From positions 1 to 64,000 of the forward strand of contig JANQMT010000143.1 in assembly GCA_028279945.1 (NCBI GenBank): a DNA stretch of 64,000 nucleotides, read 5' to 3'. This document shows, piece after piece, positions 1 to 7,383 of the stretch (position 1 is its first letter; each line of letters starts with the position of its first letter). The notes under the pieces were generated by a model, which was not told the origin of the DNA, searched no databases, and worked only from the letters and a program-made list of their open reading frames with translations. Source of the DNA: JAKSCF01 sp028279945 (GTDB lineage Bacteria; Bacillota; Clostridia; Peptostreptococcales; JAAYPU01). The position numbers were made by a program, and so were the translations under genes.

Positions 1-131
1 TATTGTGAAAATAAATATAAATATTTAAAAAATATATACAATAATGTAAAATAGCTTAAGTAATGCTTTTGATATACATATGTGATAATATTAATAATAA
101 AACAAAAAGACATTTAGTTAGGATGATATTA

Positions 132-1040
132 ATGAAAGTAAGAAGTGGATTCATATTTGTAATAATCATATGTTTAACTTTAATAGGCTGTAATGAGAAA
201 AGCCAAGTTCATGTGGATGGGGAAAATTATAAAGAAATGTATGAATCAAACTTAGGTGAAGTTGAAGCGCTGCAAAATAAAATAAATGAATTAGAAAAAG
301 CTAAGGAGGACTTACTGCTAAAATTAAATGAATCTGAGAATTCAAGTAATACAATTAATAAATTAAAAAAGGATATTAAAACATTAGAATTGATATTGGA
401 AAAACGAGAAGTTAATATTGGAATGAGTGAAGTAAATGATGCGCCATCAACGAAAGAATTAAGAAAAATAGTATTCAGTGGTGCCAAAATGTATCAAAAA
501 TTCTTCTTATTATCTGATGTAAGAACGCATGGAGATAAAGAAAAAGAACAAAATGATGACATATATAAAATAGATGGAAAAGAAAATGAACAATTAAAGG
601 GGTATTCCTTGGTTACTGAAGAAAATATTAATACACTTTTAGATTTGACCGAGGTTTTAGAAAAAACATATACAAGAAAAGCGATAAATGATTTCTTAGA
701 TATTTATAGAAAAGATAATATGACTATATTGAATAACGGAAATTACATTGAATACAATGAATTGCTATTTTCAGCACGTGGAGCAGTTGGCATATTACAT
801 GATAAGCAAGTACATATTGATAATGCGGAATTTCATTTATGCGGCAGCACAACGGATGGTAATAATTTAGTTTATAAAATGATACTACCTATGGTACAAT
901 TAGATCTTGACGATCAAGTTGAAGATGTAGATTTTAAAGAAAGCTTTATTGAAATGGTTAGAGATTATGAAAATATATGGAGATTAAATGATTTTATTAT
1001 AATAGAAGATTATATATATAGTGAAGAATTTGAAGAGTGA
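132..1040 (+). CDS. Coiled-coil lipoprotein, unknown function
   Basis: Predicted 302-residue surface lipoprotein. The ATG at 132 is chosen over the in-frame ATG at 63 because it directly starts a lipoprotein signal: basic MKVR, a hydrophobic stretch and the lipobox LIGC with Cys20. GGATGA lies just upstream. Residues about 41-97 are Glu/Lys/Leu/Asn-rich with heptad-like spacing and look like a coiled coil. The C-terminal 200 residues are acidic and I recognise no domain. Two diverged pieces of the same family lie downstream (2588-2827 and about 3860-4006), so this is the intact member of a small duplicated family. Function unknown; attachment to the outer face of the membrane is inferred from the lipobox. 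Confidence 0.75.
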   Translation: MKVRSGFIFVIIICLTLIGCNEKSQVHVDGENYKEMYESNLGEVEALQNKINELEKAKEDLLLKLNESENSSNTINKLKKDIKTLELILEKREVNIGMSEVNDAPSTKELRKIVFSGAKMYQKFFLLSDVRTHGDKEKEQNDDIYKIDGKENEQLKGYSLVTEENINTLLDLTEVLEKTYTRKAINDFLDIYRKDNMTILNNGNYIEYNELLFSARGAVGILHDKQVHIDNAEFHLCGSTTDGNNLVYKMILPMVQLDLDDQVEDVDFKESFIEMVRDYENIWRLNDFIIIEDYIYSEEFEE

Positions 1041-1081
1041 GTATTTTTGTTTAATACAAAGATATTAAGAAAAGGAAAATT

Positions 1082-2524
1082 ATGAAACACATTAAAATAA
1101 GTTTGATATTAGCATTATTTTTATTATCAGCATGTGTTCAGAATGACATCAATAATGGTAATCCAGAACGATCAAGTGAAACAAAAAATGAACATACAAC
1201 AGAGGCTTCAATCAATAATAGCGAATCAAACTTGGAATTATCAAATAATGACAAGCCAAGAAAAGATAATCAACCAATAGAAATAGAATATCTAACTTTT
1301 CAAGATAAAAGGCTTGAAAATAAGATTATTAATTATTTAAAAGAAAATAAAATAATTAATAATGACACTAGGAAAATCAAAAAAGAGTCCTTGAGCAAAA
1401 TAAAAAAATTAGATTTAAAAACATGTGGTTTAATAAACTTAGATGACTTAAGTCAGTTTCAATATTTGGAATATATAGATTTATCAAACTACGAGTTGAT
1501 GGAAGAAATGGGATTTTTTGATGATTATGATTCAAATAAAATAAATGATTTAACACCATTAAGGAAGTTAAATAATATTAATCATTTGGACTTAAGCAAT
1601 CTCAATAAAAATAATCAAAAAAATCTCGCTGAGAGTAAAAATATTGCTATAATATCAAAGTTAACAAAGCTGGAATATTTAGATATATCCAATACTGGTA
1701 TACAAGATATATCATTTTTAAAAAATAATCCTAACATAAAAGTCTTAAAAGTTAATGGAAACGATATAGAAAATTTTAGTGTGCTTGAACAACTAAAGAA
1801 TTTAGAAATTATAGAAATGAAGCATAACAACATTAAAAGTGTAGATATAATAACGAAGTTGGAGCACTTAAAAGAAATTAAAATTTTGGGTAATAATGCA
1901 ATTAAAGACTATGAATTATTGAATAATATTTCAGATAAAGTAAATGTTGATGTCAAATATGACTTTATAGCCCATAACACTGTTGTTGATATCAACAATG
2001 AAGAAGTTAAAGAATTTATTAAAAAGGAAGCGGATATAAATGGTGAAGACATTAAAAAAAGTGATTTAGCAAGTATTACATCTTTATATTTACCATCCTG
2101 TCAAATTCAAGATATTTCTTGGATTAAACACTTCGTAAATTTAGTTGAGTTTAGATTAGGGGATCAATCTATATCAGATATTTCTAGTTTTGAGAATCTA
2201 AATAAGTTGAAATTTTTAGATATATCATATAATAATATTCAAGATATCAATTGTGTAAGGAATATGGAAAATTTAACGGAGCTAATAGCATATGATAATC
2301 TGATTGAAGATATAAGACCTATTATAGAAAATGATAAGATTAAAGAATGTGATATTACTAAAAATAGAATCCAAGCTATGGATTGTTTACGAGATAGAGA
2401 GGCGCCTTTAAAGTTAGATGTGAGGCAGAATCCTTTGGAAAAAAACGATGAAATATTTGATAATTTACGTGAGATAAGAGATGGCTTAAATGAAGAGGTA
2501 TATGTTGAGTTAGATATACCTTAA
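1082..2524 (+). CDS. Leucine-rich-repeat lipoprotein
   Basis: 480-residue protein with a lipoprotein signal peptide (lipobox LSAC, Cys18), a polar Asn/Ser/Glu-rich linker to about residue 80, then LRRs. Repeat units of the internalin-like type, for example LEYLDISNTGIQDISFL and LKFLDISYNNIQDI, are visible at about residues 110-290 and 330-465. The two LRR blocks are separated by about 40 non-repeat residues (EEVKEFIKKEADING). LRR proteins of this type usually bind proteins or carbohydrates outside the cell; the ligand here is unknown. The start follows an AAAGGA-like site. It lies between members of the duplicated coiled-coil lipoprotein family, with very AT-rich codon use. Confidence 0.85.
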   Translation: MKHIKISLILALFLLSACVQNDINNGNPERSSETKNEHTTEASINNSESNLELSNNDKPRKDNQPIEIEYLTFQDKRLENKIINYLKENKIINNDTRKIKKESLSKIKKLDLKTCGLINLDDLSQFQYLEYIDLSNYELMEEMGFFDDYDSNKINDLTPLRKLNNINHLDLSNLNKNNQKNLAESKNIAIISKLTKLEYLDISNTGIQDISFLKNNPNIKVLKVNGNDIENFSVLEQLKNLEIIEMKHNNIKSVDIITKLEHLKEIKILGNNAIKDYELLNNISDKVNVDVKYDFIAHNTVVDINNEEVKEFIKKEADINGEDIKKSDLASITSLYLPSCQIQDISWIKHFVNLVEFRLGDQSISDISSFENLNKLKFLDISYNNIQDINCVRNMENLTELIAYDNLIEDIRPIIENDKIKECDITKNRIQAMDCLRDREAPLKLDVRQNPLEKNDEIFDNLREIRDGLNEEVYVELDIP

Positions 2525-2587
2525 ATATATTAGATATTTTAGTGCAGCTGAACCTTCTTATAAAACAATTAGTTAGGATGATATTTT

Positions 2588-2827
2588 ATGAAACGAAGAA
2601 GTGGATTCATATTTATAATAATCATATGTTTAACTTTAATAGGCTGCAATGAGAAAAGCCAAGTTCATGTAGATGGAAAAAATTATAAAGAGATGTATGA
2701 GTCAAACTTAGGGGAAGTTGAAGCGCTGCAAAATAAAATAAATGAATTAGAAAAAGTTAAGGAGGACTTACTGCTAAAGATTGAAAAATGTTTTGTATTT
2801 AATACTCAATCTATACATAAGAGGTGA
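2588..2827 (+). CDS. Internally deleted paralogue of the 132-1040 lipoprotein
   Basis: 79-residue ORF whose first about 64 residues nearly match the lipoprotein at 132-1040 (same lipobox LIGC, same NEKSQVHVDG and NLGEVEALQNK segments). After LLLK it jumps to KIEKCFVFN, a motif that recurs at the end of a third, partial copy near 3970-4000 (KIENCFAFN). The upstream flank TTAGTTAGGATGATATT is also shared with the first copy. The simplest reading is a duplicated gene that lost its middle by deletion. It could still yield a short membrane-anchored coiled-coil peptide, but it is more likely a decaying copy. Confidence 0.6.
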   Translation: MKRRSGFIFIIIICLTLIGCNEKSQVHVDGKNYKEMYESNLGEVEALQNKINELEKVKEDLLLKIEKCFVFNTQSIHKR

Positions 2828-2835
2828 ACATTTGT

Positions 2836-3843
2836 ATGTATAAACTATTATTTGTAAGCGTTTTATTAGTTAGTAATATGCTTATTAGTGGTATTATTTC
2901 GGATGATATCACGCCAAGTGATATATATGGCAACACTTCATCTAATATAATAAGTATGAACGGTAGGATATGTGAATATGAAGGAAATATGTATTATCCA
3001 AATATTGAAGATGACAATAAGCTTTATAAAATCAACTTAGAAACAGAGAAAAAGGAAAAAGTAACTGATGATGTAGTGGGGAGCATTAATATTGCAGAAG
3101 GCTGGATTTATTATATCAGTCGAAATAATAACGATGGCATTTATAAGATGAAATTAGATGGAAGTGAAAAGAAAAAAATATCAGATATAATGCCGTCAAA
3201 AATGATGCTACAGGATGAGTGGCTGTATTTTACTGACTGGTATTCCGAAGATAGAGGGACCTACAGAATAAAAGTTGATGGCACAAATTTTAGCAGAGTA
3301 TTAGGATATGAAAGCAAGAACGCTATACCTGTAGGAGAATATGTATTCGTGAATGTGCCGATATATGATGATGGTGGTATTTGGAGAGTAAAATCGGATG
3401 GATCAAATCCTAATGTCATCATAAAAAAGAGTGTATATAATTTACAATATCATGACGGATGGTTGTATTATCAATATGGATATAAGGGCCATTATGGTAT
3501 TTATAAAGTAAAATTAAATGGTATGGGTGACACCTGTATTTATGAAGGTATGGTAGACGAAATGGTAGTTACCAATGAGTATGTTTATTTTATAGATACT
3601 TCCAATATAGAAAAAGATCAAAATAAAAATTATAAAGGTGCTAAAATATGTAGGCTTAATCAAGAGACGAAAAAAGTGGAATTTATTGATGGAAGCGAAG
3701 AAATATTAAATTTAAGCAGGTTAGGGATTGTTGACCACTATCTGGCATATTCTCAATATTTTAAAGATGAAAACGGAAAATATAAAAGTTTTACAAATAT
3801 TATTGATATAAATAAACAGAACTTCATGGAAAGACAAAACTGA
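2836..3843 (+). CDS. Secreted DUF5050-like beta-propeller-type protein
   Basis: 335-residue protein starting at ATG 2836, 9 nt after GAGGTG; the in-frame GTG at 2824 is part of that ribosome site. An N-terminal hydrophobic segment (about residues 3-21) looks like a signal peptide without a clear lipobox Cys. The rest is a run of repeats of about 45 residues with the pattern W-(I/L)-YY or YF, then GIY-(K/R)-(M/V)-K-(L/V)-DG (for example GIYKMKLDGS and GTYRIKVDGT). This is typical of DUF5050 or TolB-like blades in clostridial surface proteins. No catalytic motif is seen. It lies between two broken copies of the coiled-coil lipoprotein gene, so it probably moved in with, or survived, that rearrangement. 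Confidence 0.7.
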   Translation: MYKLLFVSVLLVSNMLISGIISDDITPSDIYGNTSSNIISMNGRICEYEGNMYYPNIEDDNKLYKINLETEKKEKVTDDVVGSINIAEGWIYYISRNNNDGIYKMKLDGSEKKKISDIMPSKMMLQDEWLYFTDWYSEDRGTYRIKVDGTNFSRVLGYESKNAIPVGEYVFVNVPIYDDGGIWRVKSDGSNPNVIIKKSVYNLQYHDGWLYYQYGYKGHYGIYKVKLNGMGDTCIYEGMVDEMVVTNEYVYFIDTSNIEKDQNKNYKGAKICRLNQETKKVEFIDGSEEILNLSRLGIVDHYLAYSQYFKDENGKYKSFTNIIDINKQNFMERQN

Positions 3844-3859
3844 ATATACTAAAGAAATT

Positions 3860-4006
3860 CAGTAGACATTAATAATACTGTAGAAGAATGTTATGAAGGC
3901 AATATTGAAGATGTAGACTTTGAAGAAAGCTTTATTGAAATGGTTAGAGATTCTGAAAATAAATATAAGATTGAAAATTGCTTTGCATTTAATATATACT
4001 TTTGAT
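3860..4006 (+). pseudogene. 3' remnant of a third coiled-coil lipoprotein copy
   Basis: A frame reading NIEDVDFEESFIEMVRDSEN, then KYKIENCFAFNIYF and a stop, matches the C-terminus of the 132-1040 protein (QVEDVDFKESFIEMVRDYEN). There is no start codon or signal sequence. Its tail KIENCFAFN also matches the tail of the 79-residue copy at 2588-2827. The T-rich downstream flank (TATTTTTGTTTTAATACAAAG near 4050) matches the flank after 1040, so the duplication reached beyond the gene end. Confidence 0.6.
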
Positions 4007-4062
4007 TAGATTTATCATTGGGTTTTCTTATGATAATCTAGTCAAAAGTTATTTTTGTTTTA
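4000..4062 (+). terminator. Imperfect hairpin with T-rich tail
   Basis: TTTTGATTAGATTTATCAT (4000-4018) can pair with ATGATAATCTAGTCAAAA (4030-4047), with one bulge and one wobble. GTTATTTTTGTTTT follows. It lies between the lipoprotein remnant and the DNA glycosylase and would end transcription coming from the surface-protein block. Confidence 0.5.
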
Positions 4063-4099
4063 ATACAAAGGTATATACTTTTGTAAAGGAGAAATTGAA

Positions 4100-4714
4100 A
4101 TGAAGAAACTGGACAAGTCTTTTTATTTACAGGACACATTGACAGTTGCTAAAGAACTGTTGGGAAAGTATTTATATATTTGCATGGATACTACCCCTAT
4201 GATAGGCAGGATTGTGGAGACAGAAGCCTATATAGGACCTGATGATAAAGCATGCCATGCTTATAATGGAAGAAGAACATCCAGAACAGAAGTCATGTAT
4301 AAGAACGGAGGACATGCTTACATCTATCAAATATATGGCATGTATTTTTGCTTAAATATTGTTACAGGAGATAATACAGCAGGAACGGGAGTTCTAATCA
4401 GAGGATTGGAACCCATTGCGGGTATGGAACAAATGGCTGAAAATCGATACAACAAAGAATGGGATCAATTATCTGTCAAAGAGATTAAAAATATGACCAA
4501 TGGGCCGGGTAAATTGTGCAAGGCTTTAAATATTGATAAGAAATATAATGGAAAAGACCTGCTTGGAAAGGAAATCTATATTTGTGAGTGGGATAAAACC
4601 GATAAATTTGTAATTTCCTCCGGTAAACGCATTAATATTGGTTACGCAGAAGAGTATAAAGATGTAAATTGGCGTTTTTTTATAGAAAACAATTCATATG
4701 TTTCAAAAAAATAG
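4100..4714 (+). CDS. Putative 3-methyladenine DNA glycosylase (AAG/MPG family)
   Basis: 204-residue base-excision-repair glycosylase that removes alkylated purines by cutting the N-glycosidic bond. The family's active-site residues can be read by alignment to human AAG: the water-activating Glu is Glu42 in ETEAY, with Tyr44, His53 (KACHAY) and Tyr76 (YIYQIYGMYF) matching human E125, Y127, H136 and Y159. Length is normal for the bacterial family. An AAAGGAG site precedes the ATG. It appears monocistronic, after a hairpin and before a secreted-protein gene. Confidence 0.93.
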   Translation: MKKLDKSFYLQDTLTVAKELLGKYLYICMDTTPMIGRIVETEAYIGPDDKACHAYNGRRTSRTEVMYKNGGHAYIYQIYGMYFCLNIVTGDNTAGTGVLIRGLEPIAGMEQMAENRYNKEWDQLSVKEIKNMTNGPGKLCKALNIDKKYNGKDLLGKEIYICEWDKTDKFVISSGKRINIGYAEEYKDVNWRFFIENNSYVSKK

Positions 4715-4777
4715 AAAATAAAATGGAATATTACAGAAATACAACCTAATGCATCCTCTATAACCAAGTATTGAGGG

Positions 4778-4807
4778 TTGGGTTGCCCCCTAATAGCTTG
4801 TTATAAT
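4778..4807 (+). promoter_or_regulatory. Candidate sigma-A promoter for secreted-protein pair
   Basis: TTGGGT (4778-4783), an 18-nt spacer and a perfect TATAAT (4802-4807) lie 27 nt before the start at 4835. The -35 box is weak. It would give a leader of about 20 nt, just enough for the AGGAGG ribosome site. Confidence 0.45.
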
Positions 4808-4834
4808 GGCACTCATAGAAAGGAGGACGATAAT

Positions 4835-5209
4835 ATGAAATTATCAAGATATGTCCTGGCAATATGTGTTCTCGTACTCGCTTTCACACCATTCATTTCT
4901 AATGCAGCTGAAATCGGCAGCTGTAATCAGCCAAGTCAAGTTTTGAATAACGATTCACTTGGTAAGAGTGATTTACGAGGAATGCTAAACGGGCTAATCA
5001 ATAACGGCACTTTAGACCCTCAACAAAATACATGTACTGATAATACATGTGACCTAAACGGGTGCACTCAAGCTGAATGCGATCAAAGTGTATGTGAAGA
5101 AAATACATGTGACTCAAATACATGTATGGGTGAAACATGCAATTTGAATTCTGATGCATTCAACATGAATGATATATTGTCTCAGTTAAAACCAACTTGT
5201 ACTCAATAA
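4835..5209 (+). CDS. Small secreted cysteine-rich protein
   Basis: 124-residue protein; the ATG at 4835 follows AAAGGAGG, so the frame upstream to 4778 is not used. Signal peptide residues 1-25 (MKLSRYVLAICV...SNAAE) closely resemble those of the next gene's product. The mature part has about a dozen Cys in a repeat of the form (N/E)TC-x-x-(N/E)xC (TCTDNTCDLNGC, ECDQSVCEENTC). Dense Cys spacing suggests disulfide crosslinking or metal binding outside the cell; no known family recognised. The gene is 23 nt upstream of the CAP-domain gene and probably co-transcribed. The shared leader sequence suggests the two arose by duplication. Confidence 0.7.
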   Translation: MKLSRYVLAICVLVLAFTPFISNAAEIGSCNQPSQVLNNDSLGKSDLRGMLNGLINNGTLDPQQNTCTDNTCDLNGCTQAECDQSVCEENTCDSNTCMGETCNLNSDAFNMNDILSQLKPTCTQ

Positions 5210-5232
5210 TAAAATGAAAAGGAGAATAGAAA

Positions 5233-6012
5233 ATGAATAAAATATCAAAATTTGTATTGACGATCTGTGTTCTTTTAATCGCTTTCACTCCAATTCTTGC
5301 AAGTGCAGCAACTAATGAAGGTTGCGGCATAGACCCTAACGTTCTTGCTTCAGCAAATGGATGCAATGTAAATTCTGAGGCGCTTGCTTCATTAAATAAA
5401 GGTGATTTAGACAGAATTTTAAAAGACTGTAACGTAAAATTAGATGACAAGAATATGAACGTTAATGATGTTCTTGCTAAAATTAAGGACAAATTAGGTG
5501 CAGATTTCCAAATGCCTAACATGGAAACTGCAAAGCCGGAAGCTCCAGCTAAAGAAACTCCTGCTCCTCCGGCAACTCCAGCTGAGCCACAAGCTCCGGC
5601 TAAAGAAACTCCAGCTCCTGCAGCAAGCGGTTCATATGAAAAGCAAGTTATTGATTTAGTAAATCAAGAAAGAGCTAAAGCTGGACTTTCTCCATTGAAA
5701 GAAAATACAGAATTAGCTAACGTAGCTGAAGTTAAAGCAGAAGATATGAGAGATAACAACTATTTTTCTCACACATCTCCTGTTTATGGTTCACCATTTG
5801 ATATGATGAAACAATTTGGAATCAAGTATTCATATGCTGGTGAAAATATTGCAAAAGGTCAAAGAAGCCCTGAGCAAGTTATGAATGGATGGATGAATTC
5901 AGAAGGTCACAGAGCTAACATTCTAAACTCTAATTTCACTGAAATCGGTGTTGGATATGTGACAGATAGTAATGGAGGCACTTACTGGGTTCAAATGTTC
6001 ATTAGACCTTAA
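5233..6012 (+). CDS. Secreted CAP-domain (SCP/YkwD-like) protein
   Basis: 259 residues: signal peptide (about 1-25, cut after LASA), a short Cys- and Asn-containing region (26-95) like the preceding gene's product, a Pro/Ala/Glu linker (PAKETPAPPATPAEPQAP, about 100-132), then a CAP domain (about 138-259). CAP signatures are visible: VNQERAKAGLSPL, FSHTSP, AGENIAKG, GHRANIL and a final YWVQMF. Bacterial CAP proteins are common in spore coats and secretomes of spore-formers, but their biochemical role is mostly unknown. AAAGGAG precedes the ATG and a strong terminator follows at 6050-6079. Confidence 0.88.
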   Translation: MNKISKFVLTICVLLIAFTPILASAATNEGCGIDPNVLASANGCNVNSEALASLNKGDLDRILKDCNVKLDDKNMNVNDVLAKIKDKLGADFQMPNMETAKPEAPAKETPAPPATPAEPQAPAKETPAPAASGSYEKQVIDLVNQERAKAGLSPLKENTELANVAEVKAEDMRDNNYFSHTSPVYGSPFDMMKQFGIKYSYAGENIAKGQRSPEQVMNGWMNSEGHRANILNSNFTEIGVGYVTDSNGGTYWVQMFIRP

Positions 6013-6049
6013 TGGTAACTAAGAAAAATTTAATAACATGTTAATGACT

Positions 6050-6079
6050 GAATCGGCGTTTTAAACGCCGATTTTTTTT
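6050..6079 (+). terminator. Rho-independent terminator
   Basis: AATCGGCGTTT pairs with AAACGCCGATT and is followed by a run of T. It closes the Cys-rich/CAP gene pair. Confidence 0.9.
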
Positions 6080-6154
6080 GTCCGGTAAACTGTCGTGTGA
6101 GAAAGAGTAAATGTATATAATAAGTTAATACTAATATTAAAAGATAAAAAAAAA

Positions 6155-6186
6155 TTGACTGTGATAAAAGTGTATGATATGATACA
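6155..6186 (+). promoter_or_regulatory. GntR promoter with overlapping operator
   Basis: TTGACT (6155-6160), a 17-nt spacer and TATGAT (6178-6183) form a good sigma-A promoter. The dyad TGTAT-GATATG-ATACA (6171-6186) covers the -10 box and has the same half-sites and spacing as the palindromes at 6966 and 7081. Binding there would block RNA polymerase, so negative autoregulation by the GntR protein is inferred. Confidence 0.75.
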
Positions 6187-6213
6187 AGTAAACAATATAG
6201 GTGTGTAATTAAT

Positions 6214-6891
6214 ATGATAATAAAAAGAAATATTGCTGATCAAGTTTTTGAAGAATTGAAAAAAAACATAGAAACTGGAGTGTGGAAGGAAGGCGAAAAT
6301 ATTCCATCCGAGATAAAATTAACTGAAATATATGGAGTTAGCAGAGTTTCGGTTAGAAATGCTATCCAAAGATTAGTATCACTGGGATGGCTTGAAACAC
6401 AACAAGGGAAAAGAACAATGGTAAAGACGAAACAAGTACAAGATATTTTTAATGAAGATATTCCAGTTTTTTCTTTAAAGGATGTAGATATTCTAAAAGT
6501 CCTTGAGTTCCGGAAAATTATTGAAGTGGAATCAGCTGAATTAGCTGCGAAAAATGCCACTGAAAATAATATTAAGACGTTAGAAAAATATCTAACGGAG
6601 ATGGAAAAAAATGAATTGGATAATGTAGTTTTTCCTATGGCTGATTACAATTATCATGTTGAAATTGCAAGAGCTTCTGGAAATGAGTTGATTCAAACAG
6701 TTGTTAAAATGTTAGGAAATACACTAATTAGAAATCAAAATCGTTTAAATGATTTATTAGGCTCTACAGGAGGCTTGTATTATCACAGAAAAATTTTTGA
6801 AGCTATAAAATCGAAAGATCCAGTTTTAGCTCGAAAATTGATGAATGAACATATGGACTATAATTTAACTGAAGTTAAAAACAAAATATAG
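6214..6891 (+). CDS. GntR-family (FadR/FCD) transcriptional regulator
   Basis: 225 residues. N-terminal winged helix (about 1-70: DQVFEELKKNIETGVWKEGE, then SEIKLTEIYGVSRVSVRNAI), followed by an all-helical FCD effector domain (about 80-220). Candidate FCD metal/ligand residues are Asp and His in DYNYHVEIARASGNELI and the later His residues in YYHRKIFEAI and MNEHMDYNL. FCD regulators usually sense sugar acids or other carboxylates and repress the linked catabolic operon. The gene stands directly before cluster I on the same strand, 490 bp away, and shares an operator motif with that gap, so it very likely controls 7384-15742. Confidence 0.92.
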   Translation: MIIKRNIADQVFEELKKNIETGVWKEGENIPSEIKLTEIYGVSRVSVRNAIQRLVSLGWLETQQGKRTMVKTKQVQDIFNEDIPVFSLKDVDILKVLEFRKIIEVESAELAAKNATENNIKTLEKYLTEMEKNELDNVVFPMADYNYHVEIARASGNELIQTVVKMLGNTLIRNQNRLNDLLGSTGGLYYHRKIFEAIKSKDPVLARKLMNEHMDYNLTEVKNKI

Positions 6892-6965
6892 TTATGCATG
6901 TTAGAGAATTTAATAAAAAATCCTACATATACTGATAAAATGATTTATAATTTTTTATACAACAA

Positions 6966-6985
6966 CTTGTATCATAAGTTACAAG
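6966..6985. promoter_or_regulatory. GntR operator copy 1
   Basis: CTTGTATC-ATAA-GTTACAAG, an inverted repeat with one mismatch (GTTACAAG where GATACAAG would be perfect). It is the same motif as the site at the GntR promoter. Confidence 0.7.
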
Positions 6986-7078
6986 ATAACAAGTTTCTTT
7001 AAACAATTTAAGCGTTAACGTTAATGTTAAAAATATATGTATTAATTAATACTTAATTAGGCAAAACATTTTTAACCA

Positions 7079-7102
7079 AACTTGTATCATAAGATACAAG
7101 TT
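7079..7102. promoter_or_regulatory. GntR operator copy 2 (perfect palindrome)
   Basis: Arms AACTTGTATC and GATACAAGTT flank ATAA, a perfect 10-bp dyad. The centre-to-centre distance to copy 1 is 115 bp, close to 11 helical turns, which would allow looping. Confidence 0.75.
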
Positions 7103-7383
7103 AGTAAAAAAAAACTATATTCCCAAATAATTCTATCATTTATTTATACACCTAATAAGCTTATGAATTATATTACTATCATTGTAACAAGAAGTAACTA
7201 TGTATTTTGTTTATCTTTTTTCAAGTGAGTTAATGCTATGATGTTGGTCCAAGCCTTTAATGTTCTAAACGACAACATTACAAAAAAGTAGAGCACATTA
7301 ACGGATAGTCTAATATATAGACAAGACAAATTATAATTTAATAATAATAAGTTCAGAGAATATTTAAAGAAGGAGATATTAAG

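Larger units (their letters stand above)
6892..7383. other. Regulatory gap upstream of cluster I
   Basis: 490 bp without a credible gene. It holds the two GntR-type palindromes (listed separately), a 10-bp perfect palindrome TTAACGTTAA at 7015-7024, and an inverted repeat TAATGTT/AACATTA at 7259-7280 with an 8-nt spacer. No strong -35/-10 pair for the cluster was found, although TATAAT occurs near 7332. The length suggests multi-site control. Confidence 0.6.

Noticed and set aside
4715..4834. Riboswitch (c-di-GMP type) upstream of the Cys-rich gene
   Set aside because: The GGGTTGGGTTGCCCCC stretch can form a short stem, but I could not find the conserved cores of c-di-GMP riboswitch classes, and a promoter fits the same bases better.
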